From assembly GCA_001642005.1 (NCBI GenBank), contig LWCA01000271.1, positions 1 through 34,982 on the forward strand: 34,982 nucleotides of DNA. The letters are read 5' to 3'. The translations under genes were made by a program, and so were the position numbers. This document shows positions 20,730 to 31,383 of the stretch, piece by piece. The notes under the pieces were generated by a model. The model saw only the letters and a list, made by a program, of their open reading frames with translations, searched no databases and was not told the DNA's origin. Each line of letters starts with the position of its first letter. Positions within the stretch are counted from its first letter, which is position 1. The stretch comes from Intoshia linei. Taxonomy: Eukaryota; Orthonectida; Rhopaluridae.

Positions 20730-23700
20730 TTAGCCGTGAACCCCTGTTATATAGCGTGGACCCCTTTGAGAAACACTGTTTTGAGATGTAATAAAATAAA
20801 TTATGTAATTTACAACGTAATTCCAGCATATATAGATATAATTGTAGGCCATTTGCACAACACAACCAAAAAAAGCATTTTCATAACATCTATAATTTCA
20901 TTCAATAACCATAATAATAACGATTATCATACTTGTCCATAATATATTGCATTATTTTGTATTTTTCTTTTGATACATCTTTAGGTAATACTCCGTTCAA
21001 AATGTGCGCCAATTCATATACTGCCTAAAAATACATACATGTATATGATTTACTACATTAATAATATTACATCATAATGATGGAACTTATGGAATGGAAT
21101 ATTACTTGTATGGAATTTTCATTGACGGCCAACAGATAATATTGTATACTGTGATTAATAATATCTTTATTGGTATAAATTTTAGCAATTTCCAACAAGG
21201 CTTTAATTTTTGAAGTTAATCTAATATCTTTTAAAGATTTTTTGTACAAATACAGAATTATGTCATCATCCATAATATTATTAAACTTAAAAGTTTCAAT
21301 TTCCTAAATAACATTAAATCAATTTAAATTTCATGAAACGGTATTTTGAATCATGTAAGCTGCATTGTAAGATGAAACTGAATTTCCCATTTCTGCAAGT
21401 TGCATGTATTCCCACCAAATTAAATTATTTCTCGTTTTGTTTTTTAAAGAATCACGAATATACCGTAATTTTTTGCATTCAAATAATGTTTGATGTAAAA
21501 TATTTTGTAAATGTCTAATTAATAAAAAATTTAAAAAAACGCAAGTCATCATAACTATGTTCATAAAATTACGTTTTAGGTTCATTAGTATTGGAAAATA
21601 TAGGAGGAATTCCATAGTTAAAATACTCGGAAAATAATGCAATAGCTTCAATCTGATCATATGAAACGGCCATTTTCAGATATTCATAAGCTTTTATCTA
21701 TAATTTTCTTTATTTTTTGTAAATTATAAATAATATTTCTAAAACTAACCAAGTTCATATACACTTCTAAAAATGTATAATCTGTATAGGTATTACCAGC
21801 ATTTTATTTTATTACCGTAATATTAAAAAATTAGTTTATTTTTGTAAAATACATTATTACAGAGTTGTCAGATGTTAACATTTTACTCCAACGTCTAGAC
21901 TCTAGAGTCTAAAAAACTACTACATTATTATTTTAAAAATTCCACTTTGATCCCACCATTTAATAAAAATATTAATAAAATTTAATAATATCTTCTAAAA
22001 AACACCATCTCAAGCTTTTGATGTAAAAATCCCTTCATTACTATTTTAAAAAAGCTTGTGAGGAAAAAACGTTTTCATCCAACCCCAAATAAAAAATACA
22101 ATTTTACCAATCTTCATGTCTTAACTTAAGGTACAATATCTTTTCCCACATTTTTTTGAAATTTTTATTTTCTATTTTATCAAGACTTATGAAAAAAATT
22201 CTTAATCCAACCACAAAATAAAAAACCAAAATTTTAGCAACCATGAAGGAAAAATCCCTTTTTCCGAGTACTCAGTTCTAATCATTAAAAATTTATGAGA
22301 CATACAATCGTCATTGTACATGAGTGTACATTTTACAAATTAATCATTTATAAATTTCAAAAAATTTGATGGTGCCATCAAAAGGTTATTGGTACCAATA
22401 AATCGACCACTCTTGATATAATACGTTTAATACGCTTTAAATTACAAATTGTAACAAGGCGTGGAAAATTTTAGCAATAAAGTAAAATTAAATTATATGT
22501 AAATTAGTAATGTAATTATTATTATTAATTTATTAAAATTAATGACACAATCCCTTTCTCATCATTAAAAAATTTTTTTTAAGTAAAAATCATGATAAAT
22601 TAATCATACTATGAAGCATATAATGTATTATCTTGATATTTACCTATATATAGAACATTAGAAAGGTTTAATTAAATTATATACTTATAATACATTAATT
22701 GACATATAATGTAGCATTACTCGGTCAATTGGAATAATTTTGCCATTTCCGTAATAGTATACAGATGCAACATTATAGGCTGCATCAAAATTGTCTCCAT
22801 TTTCTACAGATTTTTCGAACCACATTAAACCAGCTCTATAGTTTTTCAAAATATCATAATAATACCAACCTAGAGCATTCATAGCATAGGACGACCCCTA
22901 ATGATTTATAAATAATAATTAATTCTTTTTTTTATAATTAAATAAAATCTAATCATATTTACCAAAGTGCATGTGAGGCGTAAAAAATTATTAGGGACTA
23001 GTTACATATTATATTGTACTAGCTTGGCTGTTTTGTGCTTTGTACAAACAACACCTAGCTCTGCTGAGGGCGGACTTTATCTACTTCTACCAAATAATAT
23101 AATATTACATAACATTCCACTATTCACTATAACCAATCTTTTAAAATAATGGCTCCCAAACGGGTAAAGCAATTTTTTACTTTTAAATTATGGGACCATT
23201 TAATTATATCAATTTTTTTGTTTTAATGAAATTACTCAAAAAAATGGTAAACAGTATATTGCTTTTTTGAATATGAAAGCTTAATTTAACATTGAAACTT
23301 TATATATTTAACTGGAAAAAGCTGTATTAAATTTGATCTTTTTTTAGATTCTAAGAATATTCGGTTTTTTTAATTTTTTAAAATAACGATAATGCACAAT
23401 GTGTATTGCACATACAGACAGACACACAAAAAAAGACTTTTTATATAAGTTAATATGGGTAATTTCGGTTTTTAACAATGAAGATATAAGTTTTTGAAAT
23501 TAAAATTTGAAATTTTCATGATTTTAAAATATGCATCAGAATGTAAAAAAATTTCTAGGTCTCGTTTTATTTTTAAAAATATGATGCGTTGTTTGGGGTT
23601 TTACTCTAAAAGACTCAATTTCTAAAATCTAATTTGTGATAAAATGTAATCCACGAAAAACTGTATTAAGAATTAATGTTTTTAAAAATCTACATATCTT

Positions 23701-26700
23701 ACTTTTGTAAATAAGATCAAAAAAATTAAAAAACTGAAATCCTCTTCTAAATAAATTGATTCATTCGAAATCATCCCAAAAAATTTCCCAAAAAACCCTT
23801 TTGAAAATATGGTTAAAAAATCTACTAAAAACATTCTTTCAAATTTGGTTAAAAAAATTCACTAAAAACCCCCTTGAAAATGTGAAAAAAAATCCCCTAA
23901 AATCCTCTTTAAAAATTTTCAAATATGATCCCAAAAAATTTCGCTAAGAAAACCCTTCTTTCAAATGTGGTTACAAAAAAATTTCCCTATAAACCCTTTT
24001 GAAAATATGGTTAAAAAAATCTACTAAAAACACTCTTTCAAATTTGGTTAAAAAAATTCACTAAAATCCTCTTTAAAAATTTTCAAATATGATCACAAAA
24101 AATTTCACTAAGAAAACCCTATTTTCAAATGTGGTAAAAAAAATTTCCCTAAAAACCCTTTTGAAAATATGGTTAAAAAATCCACTAAAAACACTCTTTC
24201 AAATTTGGTTAAAAAAATTCACTAAAAACCCCATTGAAAATGTGAAAAAAAATCCCTTAAATCCTCTTTAAAAATTTCCGTAAAAACTCTCTTGAAGATA
24301 TGGTTAATATAAATTTTCTTAAAATCCCGCTTAAAAATGTGAAAAAAAATCTCCTAAAACTCCTTTGAAAATATGGTTAAAAAATCCACTAAAAACACTC
24401 TTTAAAATTTGGTGAAAAAAAATCGTCTAAAAACCCCCTTGAAAATGTGTTACAAATAAATTTAAAAATTTGTTTATTTATTTGTTATCTATTTTTTTAA
24501 TTTTTGTATATGAACTGTGGGTTATTTACAATTCTAGGACTATTTTCATTTTTTTAAAAAGGGTAATTTGGTTTTGGCCATGAAGATTTATGATAATATG
24601 ATGTTAAAATCTGTATCAGAGTGTATATTTTTTTAAATTTTAGAACTAGTTTGGTTTTCAAAAAAAAAGATAATTAGGGTTTTTCGCCGGTAAGATGTGA
24701 GTTTCTGAGATAAAGATATATCTTAGATTCACCACCGGAAAAAACTGTAATAGAAATGTAGAATTTTTTAAATTCCAAGACTCTTAGTTATTGAAATTAA
24801 AATGAAATTGAACTTGAAATTGAAATAAACGATAACACATACAGACAAGCAGTCATTATATTAAAATACCAGAGCAATTGCTTTATGTAAATATTCCAAT
24901 CCTTTCGAAAGATCTTTTTCTATACCTTGACCCTAAATTAATGCACATTTAATATTTTCTGATTTTTAAAAATTTAGAAAAATTTTCCCATTTTTCTATA
25001 TCTATCTACATTTTTTCAATTTTTTATATTACATATTGTATAATTTTTTCTACGGTTGACATTATTATTACACACATGCTAGCTATGGGGCGTTGTATAA
25101 ATAAATTTTTATATAAAAAACTGAAACCGGTTGACATGAAATCTACTCCAAAAATATAATTTTAGATTATGTATATTTGAAATAGAATAGAAAAATCGCC
25201 CTCAACGGAGCTATTCGACCACCATTGAGAATCCCGGATATAGATGTAAACTGTAAATTTTATACCCGAACCGAAATATAACCAAAGACTTATATAAAAT
25301 GAAATAATCCGCATAAACTACTTTCTAACCTATAATAATTTATAATGTTCCATTATATACTCATTTCGAAAATGTTAAGCTTAACATGAAAAGAAAGAAG
25401 GTAAACACATCTAAAAATATTAGAAAGCAATCGATTATGAATCTAACTTTGCCATTATAGAATTTTTATAAAATTGAATTGTGAAATGGTAATTCTTAAA
25501 GAAAATTAAAAATCACTACTAACTAAAAGAACAGTGACCAGCAAACTACGCACCGCAATTACATTTTTGTGTCCACGAATTTGTAATAAAAAGTAGATTA
25601 CTCTCATTCATTTTAATCTAACGTAAAACACGGATATTACTACTGATATGTATAAATGTTTACCAATAATAAAACAATTCCATAATTGTAATAATTCATA
25701 GCATTTTGTGATTCATTTTCAAAATTTTTTTCTTCTGACTGAACAGCAGCTTTTTCATACAATTCTGAAGATTTTTCTAAATTTTGTTCCATACCACTGA
25801 ATCCATAATGATACATGGCAGAAAGTATATTCTAAATTAAGTATAAGGATATAAAATAAAACATTGTATACCATAGCTTCTTGTTGTACATCAATATAGT
25901 CTATTTTTGTTTTAAATTCTAACCATTCCATCAAATGTGAAGTTTTTACATCTCGTTTAACAATATTATCTTCTAAATATTCATTTTCGTAGCGAATCTA
26001 TTTATTGAAGTTAATTAATGATTTAATGTCTTACGGTAGCTTTATTAATTTTTCTTTCAACAATTATATGTTCAACGACTTCCCTGGAATACACTATACA
26101 ATTAAACTTATAAGATAAAATAATATTATATTATATTTTTAATATACTATATTTTATTTTTTGCATCAAGAATTCATCATTATTATCAAATAGCTGAAGG
26201 TATGTTTGTATACAGGGCACATGCGAAGAAATTACGCACTTAATCAATGAGTATATCTACATATCATAAAAAACATGAAAAATATCATATACAGAATAGT
26301 TCATGTCAAGTTTTTCATATTTTGAAAGAATATATTGATCGAAATTGGCAGATTCATAATCGTAAAAAGCTGCTCTATGAAGATTTTTAGTATGTAAATG
26401 CTTAATAGATTCTTTTTTCCATTTCTAGGATTATATTTAAAATAATAATATTAATAATTCACTTGATAATAAAAGTTAGCTATAGATGGAAATATTATTT
26501 TTATGGCTTGATTAAAATTGACCTCATTTTGAATCAACACATATTTTTTTAGTTTTGGTAAAATAAGATGCCGCAATAGAAAATAATGTTTATTATTTTC
26601 CATTAAATATTGATGAAATTTTTGAATTGGTATTTCATTTGAATTAATCAAACACTTTTGGGTTTTAAAGTACTTGTAATGTTTTATGACATGAGTTAAC

Positions 26701-27560
26701 GATGGACAAATGTTCTTGAAAGACATGAGTATTTTTCTATCTAATAAGGAATTGATAATTATGAGTATATCCATTTTCGTCTGACAAAATTCAGATTCAA
26801 TTTTATAGTTTTGGCAGTATTCAATATCTGCATTAACCAAATTAAAAGTATTTAAATAATCTACATTATTTTGAGAGTAAGCATTATATTCGTTTTGATT
26901 TGATTTGAAATAAAATAAAACGAAATTAGCAGAACTGGCAAGATGCTTCGTTGAGCCCAATATTACTTTTGTCCTCTTCGCATTAAAATTTATCTTGAAT
27001 CTTATATTAATCAATTGTTTTAGCAATTCACTTTCAAAAAAGGGCAATTTCTGGCTATGTTTTGTTACAGTCTCAAGAATTATAAAATTTTTCAATAAAG
27101 GAGGTAGTTTAACATTCCACGAGTATAACTTCATAGTGGGCTCATTTAAATAAGTAATATCCAGCTCGATTTTATAAATTTTCAAGAGTTCAAGATGGTG
27201 CACTGTTTTCATCAAAACCACGTTTTTGTTTCGAATTTCCGAATATAATAAAACAAAACAATTGTTTTTATCCAAAAACAAGGATGGGGTGGTTAAATAT
27301 GATGCATCCAATGATATTGCATGAAAAATTGAACAATACTTTTCTTTGGAAAATTTAAAATTCGCAATTTCTCCAACTTGACAATTTTCGTAAATTGAAA
27401 ATATAATGACTACATTTGACCAATTTTTAGAATCTGTCGCAAGAACACCATGCTTATTATTTGAATTGAAAAATACGGGTACACGATGTTCTATGGCACT
27501 TATTGCATAAATAAAAATAAATATTAAGTATAAATTCATTATACACGTATACGTGGACAT
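20730..27560 (-). CDS. SEL1L3: SEL1L3-like secretory protein with Sel1 repeats
   Basis: Exons found: 27560-26463, 26424-26275, 26238-26148, 26093-26035, 25997-25872, 25831-25664, 24932-24870, 22897-22694, then at least one unresolved exon, then 21781-21750, 21697-21573, 21514-21340, 21303-21106, 21024-20933, 20889-20730. This gives over 900 residues (human SEL1L3 1132). The N-terminus has a signal peptide (MNLYLIFIFIYAISA, after an earlier ATG) and a 350-residue lumenal region not recognised alone. Sel1 repeats follow: MYHYGFSGMEQNLEKSSELY, GQGIEKDLSKGLEYLHKAIA, then NALGWYYYDILKNYRAG, the segment most like SEL1L3. Near the end is a probable membrane helix (FFGCVVQMAYNYIYICWNYV region). Sel1 proteins act as scaffolds; SEL1L is in ER-associated degradation, while SEL1L3 has no firm role. 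Exon phases show that sequence between 22694 and 21781 is missing here. Confidence 0.82.
20733..20778 (-). mobile_element. hAT-type terminus forming the SEL1L3-like 3' coding end
   Basis: On the minus strand it reads CAGTGTTTCTCAAAGGGGTC then CACG, the typical end of hAT elements of the CAGTGGTTCTCAA type, followed by CAGGGGTTCACGG. The last codons of the SEL1L3-like frame (SVSQRGPRYITGVHG) and its TAA fall in it. No second end or target duplication was found. Confidence 0.55.
22070..22270. repeat. Satellite units of the TTTTACCAA type
   Basis: Degenerate units containing ACAATTTTACCAATCTT and AAAATTTTAGCAACC, the same family as 4110-4760. They lie in the unresolved intron region of the SEL1L3-like gene. 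Confidence 0.5.
23018..24855 (+). repeat. Dispersed repeat, copy c, filling the longest SEL1L3-like intron
   Basis: Starts ACTAGCTTGGCTGTTTTG and ends in a GATAACACATACAGACA segment. It lies within intron 24869-22898 (1972 nt), antisense to the gene, and makes up over 90% of it. It carries the landmarks AAGATGTGAGTTTCTGAGAT and AAAAAACTGTAATAGAAATG. Its extra length compared with copies a and d is explained by a satellite block inside (23756-24460). Confidence 0.7.
23756..24460 (+). repeat. Tandem repeat with about 35-bp units in higher-order array
   Basis: Units such as CTTTTGAAAATATGGTTAAA, CTCTTTCAAATTTGGTTAAA and CCCTTGAAAATGTGAAAAAA alternate and recur as a larger block (compare about 23795-23900, 24000-24065 and 24155-24260). 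Lysine/serine-rich frames at 23756 and 24089 are translations of this array, not genes. Confidence 0.85.
26425..26462 (-). other. 38-nt intron joining the secretory N-terminal exon to the Sel1 part
   Basis: The first long frame looks like a complete 369-residue gene because a TAA lies four codons past the donor GTGAATTATT. Splicing to the acceptor ATAATCCTAG keeps phase 0 and continues into KWKKESIKHLHTKN. This decides that 20730-27560 is one gene and not several. Confidence 0.75.
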
Positions 27561-27588
27561 GTGTTACAATAATGATTTATTTTTAATT

Positions 27589-28251
27589 TTATACACAATA
27601 TGCTCTTTTTCTAAGTAATTTCATATTTTCAGTCCGAATTTTGTACTGATCGAAAAGACTCTTTGAATTTTCTTGTATGCTTTCAAAATATTTATCTATA
27701 CCAATCTGAGATTTTGGCTCAACACCGTCTTTCTCAAAATCTGACAAATTAAGTGAATCCATTAGTTCTGTAATAGATTTGTGATTTGATTTTATTGGTT
27801 CATTTTCTTCATTGAAATCAAATTTATTTGAACTTTCATCCCATTGACCACTGATAGAATACGGTTCCATTACACCCAAAACTTCTGAATATAAATCATT
27901 TGTCATATTTGGTCTACTTGGATAATGAGAAGACATTATGTTATTATTTGAAACGGAACTTTGAGAAAAATGTATGGAATAAGGGTTTAGAAATGACGTC
28001 AAACTTCCTTTTTTCCAAACCATGAAAGACGGTGCTGCTAGCATTGCATTTGCTCCGGTCGTTTTCAACCCATTTTTCCCTAATGGATTTAATTCATAAT
28101 CCATACTACATTCATCATATTTTTCCATGGGTACGTAGCATTTTAAACCTGGACATGCATTGAATATATTATACTTCTCATGTTCCACACAATGATCCTG
28201 CATACCTCGTGGAGGTTCAAAAGTCTTCAACCATTCCTTAACTTCTTCCAT
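27589..28251 (-). CDS. Hypothetical 220-residue protein
   Basis: One intronless frame with ATG at 28251 and TAA at 27589. The N-terminal half has several cysteines (CVEHEKYNIFNACPGLKCYV, then DECSMDYELNPLG) and a GANAMLAAPSFMVWKKGS segment that looks structured. The second half is Ser/Asn/Glu-rich and probably disordered, ending in a basic NMKLLRKRAYCV. No signal peptide or membrane segment. No family recognised. Composition and length strongly support coding. Only 28 nt separate its stop from the first ATG of the SEL1L3-like gene on the same strand. That is very tight for eukaryotic neighbours and might mean a shared transcript. Confidence 0.75.
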   Translation of the reverse strand: MEEVKEWLKTFEPPRGMQDHCVEHEKYNIFNACPGLKCYVPMEKYDECSMDYELNPLGKNGLKTTGANAMLAAPSFMVWKKGSLTSFLNPYSIHFSQSSVSNNNIMSSHYPSRPNMTNDLYSEVLGVMEPYSISGQWDESSNKFDFNEENEPIKSNHKSITELMDSLNLSDFEKDGVEPKSQIGIDKYFESIQENSKSLFDQYKIRTENMKLLRKRAYCV

Positions 28252-28720
28252 TTTATTTGTTTATAGATACTATGGTTGTAGTGTAAACACATGCCCATAC
28301 AATATAATTGTATACACAAGTATATTATAAACATAGATTTATAAATAATAAGAGAAATCGGTTTCTAAAATCGATCATTCATCCTCTAACCGGGATTATT
28401 TATAAATCTTTTAAAGGCATAATCCATGGTCTTGAATATCCAGTAATTTGATTTCTCTAAAAATGTATTTCATTTTTATCTAAAATTTATAAAAATCATT
28501 TCAAAAATAATAATAATAATAATAAATTATATCTAAAGTTTTGAGGACTATTCACGATTCTGGCTAATGTTATTTGGTTGTTATATACAAATGTAATTTT
28601 GAATTTTATTGATTATTTGGGTTATCTTTAGTATAGTTTTAATCAAATTAAATGATGGATGAACAATCAGGTATTTTATCGTTCAAATAATTGTAAGGCC
28701 CAGTCTGTGTTTATAGATAT
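28252..28720. other. Upstream region of the 220-residue gene, no gene seen
   Basis: AT-rich sequence, including a short (AAT)n run at about 28507-28524. It ends at the start of repeat copy d. It should hold the promoter of the minus-strand gene pair; no motif stands out. Confidence 0.45.
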
Positions 28721-30178
28721 ACTAGGTTGACTGTTATGTACTTGGTACAATTAGCACCTAGTACAGAGGTGGATTTTTTTAATTCTACCCAAAAAATAAA
28801 TTCAATAAATAATTCTTACTTAAAAATGCTATTTTCACTATTATCAATCCTTTATAGGAGTGGCTCCCGAATTTGTGTCAGGTGGAACCATCATATCACA
28901 TTACTTTTTACTTTAAAGTGAATTATTCCACTTTAATTTTTTGTTTGTTAACATTTGCGTAAAGAATTTTAAAAACAATTGTTATCGTTTTTTTAATTTA
29001 TTCGACAGAATGTGTGTAATACACACTGTGTATAATATTAAAAATAAAGTAAAAACCGTCCAATCCTAAATTGTCATAAATAGCATAAATTCCAGAAAAA
29101 ATAAAATTATAAAAACCTATTTTGTTATTTTGAGTGTGATGATATATATTCGGTACCAATTTAATAAATACTTAAAAATATTAAATATGTATAAATAATT
29201 AACCGAATCTTCATTTTATAAACATATTTTAGTCGAATTTTACCAAAATTGCAAAGGATTGTAATAAATATAAAAATGATACTAACAAGGTGATTTTAGT
29301 TTCGTTGTTCAGTTTCTATTAAAATTTTATTCAAAATGTTTTGAAAATGAGAATTTCAAATTTAAAAATTGCGAAGGAATGAATCATATAGATTTTCACC
29401 CATATTCCTTTATTGGAAATGTGTAAACTTTCACTGCACAGTAGTTTTAAAATTATAGGGTCAATATTTACATTTTCAATTTTTATTTTAATCCAAATAT
29501 TTGAAAAATATTGGTTGAATATATTAAAAATTATTTTTTATCGGGAATTCGTAGATTTCTCGGGTTGAACTTTTGTATTTTTATCAACTGGAATAAGCTC
29601 TATCAGAATAATCTTTTTTTTAGTTTTCGGACCGTTTAATTAATTATTTCACATTTTTTGTTTTAATAAAATATTTCCAAAAAAAATATATCAATACTAA
29701 AATGCTTTTTTGACCGTGAAGTCGTCACTTATTACAATTGAAATTTTTTGAAATTATAGAGCTGTTTTCATTAAAAAAAGATGGGTAATTTTGGGTTTTG
29801 GCTCTGAAAAAATAATTTTTTTAAATTTAAATTTATGGTAATGTTTATGATTTTAAAATCCGTATCAGCGTATATATTTTTTTAAATTCTCGAACTCGTT
29901 TGATTTTCAAAAAAAAGACAATTGGGATATATATTTTTTTAAATTCTCCAACTCGTTTGATTTTCAAAAAGAGGGACAATTTGTTAAATTCTCCAACTCA
30001 TCTGATTTTCAAAAAGAGGGACAATTGGACTTTTTGATCCGTAAGATGTGAGTTTGAGAGGTTGAAATTTAACTTATTATACGTCCCGGAAAAAAGTGAA
30101 ATTGAAATTTGGGCTTTATAAAATTCTAAGACTGGTAGTTATTGAAATAAACGATAACACACACAAACAAACAAAGCA
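28721..30178 (+). repeat. Dispersed 1.46-kb repeat, copy d (near full length)
   Basis: Begins ACTAGGTTGACTGTTATG and ends GATAACACACACAAACAAAC. It serves here as the reference copy. The segment 29870-30010 contains three tandem versions of a block of about 50 bp (TTTTTTTAAATTCTCSAACTC with GATTTTCAAAAAGAGGGACA), present once or twice in other copies. No protein domain was seen in any frame; the plus-strand frame at 28727 is an artefact. No obvious terminal inverted repeats. Confidence 0.8.
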
Positions 30179-30194
30179 TATTCCAAAAATCTGA

Positions 30195-30310
30195 TTCCAA
30201 AAGAAAAAACCAAATTTTACCAACCCTTAAGGAAAAAAATCGCTTATCAATATTTTTATAAAAAATCGCTTATCAATATTTTTATAAAAAATCCCATTTT
30301 ACCAAATTTT
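30195..30310 (+). repeat. TTTTACCAACCCTTAAGG satellite units and a 30-bp direct duplication
   Basis: Contains CCAAATTTTACCAACCCTTA, the satellite unit of 4110-4760. It is followed by two tandem copies of ATCGCTTATCAATATTTTTA TAAAAA at about 30239-30290. It lies right next to the 3' end of repeat copy d. Confidence 0.7.
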
Positions 30311-30503
30311 TAGATCAATAATTCTTCTGATTGATTCCATAAGAAAAAACCTGATTTGAAAAAACATTAATCATTAATTTTTTGGTAAATAATTAATAAT
30401 AATTGGACAACAGAAAAAAGTTCCATTAAAAACCTATTTGTTGATACATTAGAGTGGAAGACATAAAAAAATGTAAATAGTAATAATGACATAAAAAAAA
30501 TAT

Positions 30504-30699
30504 CAGTGACTGCCTTGATTTTGTGTGCCCTTCGCTAACATTTGAGAAACTGAAACAAAGTCAAAAATGTAACTTTTTGATTAAAATATTTTAAATAGAC
30601 CTTGAATAAAATCTCATTTTAACTTTTCAATTTGAAGTAAAATGATATATTGCATTATGGTCAAATTTATTGCCCACGGCAGCACGTTGTGCACCCCTG
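30504..30699. mobile_element. Possible hAT-type MITE remnant
   Basis: The right end on the minus strand reads CAGGGGTGCACAACGTGCTG then CCGTGGGC, a common hAT terminus. A left end may be the CAGTGACTGCC at 30504, but the inverted repeat is poor and no target duplication was seen, so the left border is a guess. Confidence 0.45.
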
Positions 30700-30999
30700 G
30701 TTTAAATTAATAGAAGTAGATATTATTTTATTTAAACATAACGTTATTTTTTATAAAACTAACTTAATTTATTGAATTAACCGTTAGTTTAACACTGCCT
30801 CAGCAAAGCTTGATTAGCATGAGCTGGTCGTCCCCTTTTTTTTCACGTTAAATGGGAGATATGTCTTAAATTAGACGATCACAGTACCTATTAAATAATG
30901 TTAAATTAATTAAGTTATACGTTATAAATATTAAATTAGACGCTGAAACTATTAAATTAGTCGGTGCATTAAATAGTATCTCTTGTATAATATGCTATG

Positions 31000-31160
31000 C
31001 AATATTTGTTTGTGTGTGTTACCGTTTATTTCAATAACTACTAGTCTTAGAATTTTATAAAGTCCACATATCAATTAGTTTTTTCCGGGTGTTAGCAAAA
31101 TAAATTTAAACCTCCCAAACTCACATCTTACGGGTCAAAAAGCCCGATTGTCCTTTATTA
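31000..31160 (-). repeat. Dispersed repeat, copy f (3' fragment, minus orientation)
   Basis: Reads GTGTGTGTTACCGTTTATTT CAATAACTACTAGTC, then CCTCCCAAACTCACATCTTA CGGGTCAAAAAGCCC, matching about 160 bp of the 3' part of copy d in reverse. It lies about 220 bp upstream of the fumarate reductase start, so it may sit in or near that promoter. Confidence 0.75.
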
Positions 31161-31383
31161 TTTGTCGACTCATTTATAAAAATCGATTTATAATTATTTC
31201 TACAAGAAACCATCTTGTAATTTATTGTTAATTTTAGAATATTTGATAACTTATCAAATGATAAGTTGAGATAAAAGGCGTACAATAAAATAATTACCCG
31301 TGCTACAAAAGAAAGGGACATATTAGGGCCATAAAAAATATATTTATATTTGGTATAGATACAAATATAAATAAACTTTGAAA

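Noticed and set aside
23756-24271. Two lysine/serine-rich frames as genes
   Set aside because: They are translations of the tandem repeat.
23756-24460. CRISPR-like regular repeats
   Set aside because: The units are contiguous and imperfect with no unique spacers, in a eukaryotic intron; this is a satellite.
26451-27560. Stand-alone 369-residue secreted protein
   Set aside because: The terminal codons after Gln366 are intron; a phase-0 38-nt intron links it to the Sel1-repeat exons.
28727-28921. 64-residue frame
   Set aside because: It is the 5' part of repeat copy d and is not kept open in the other copies.
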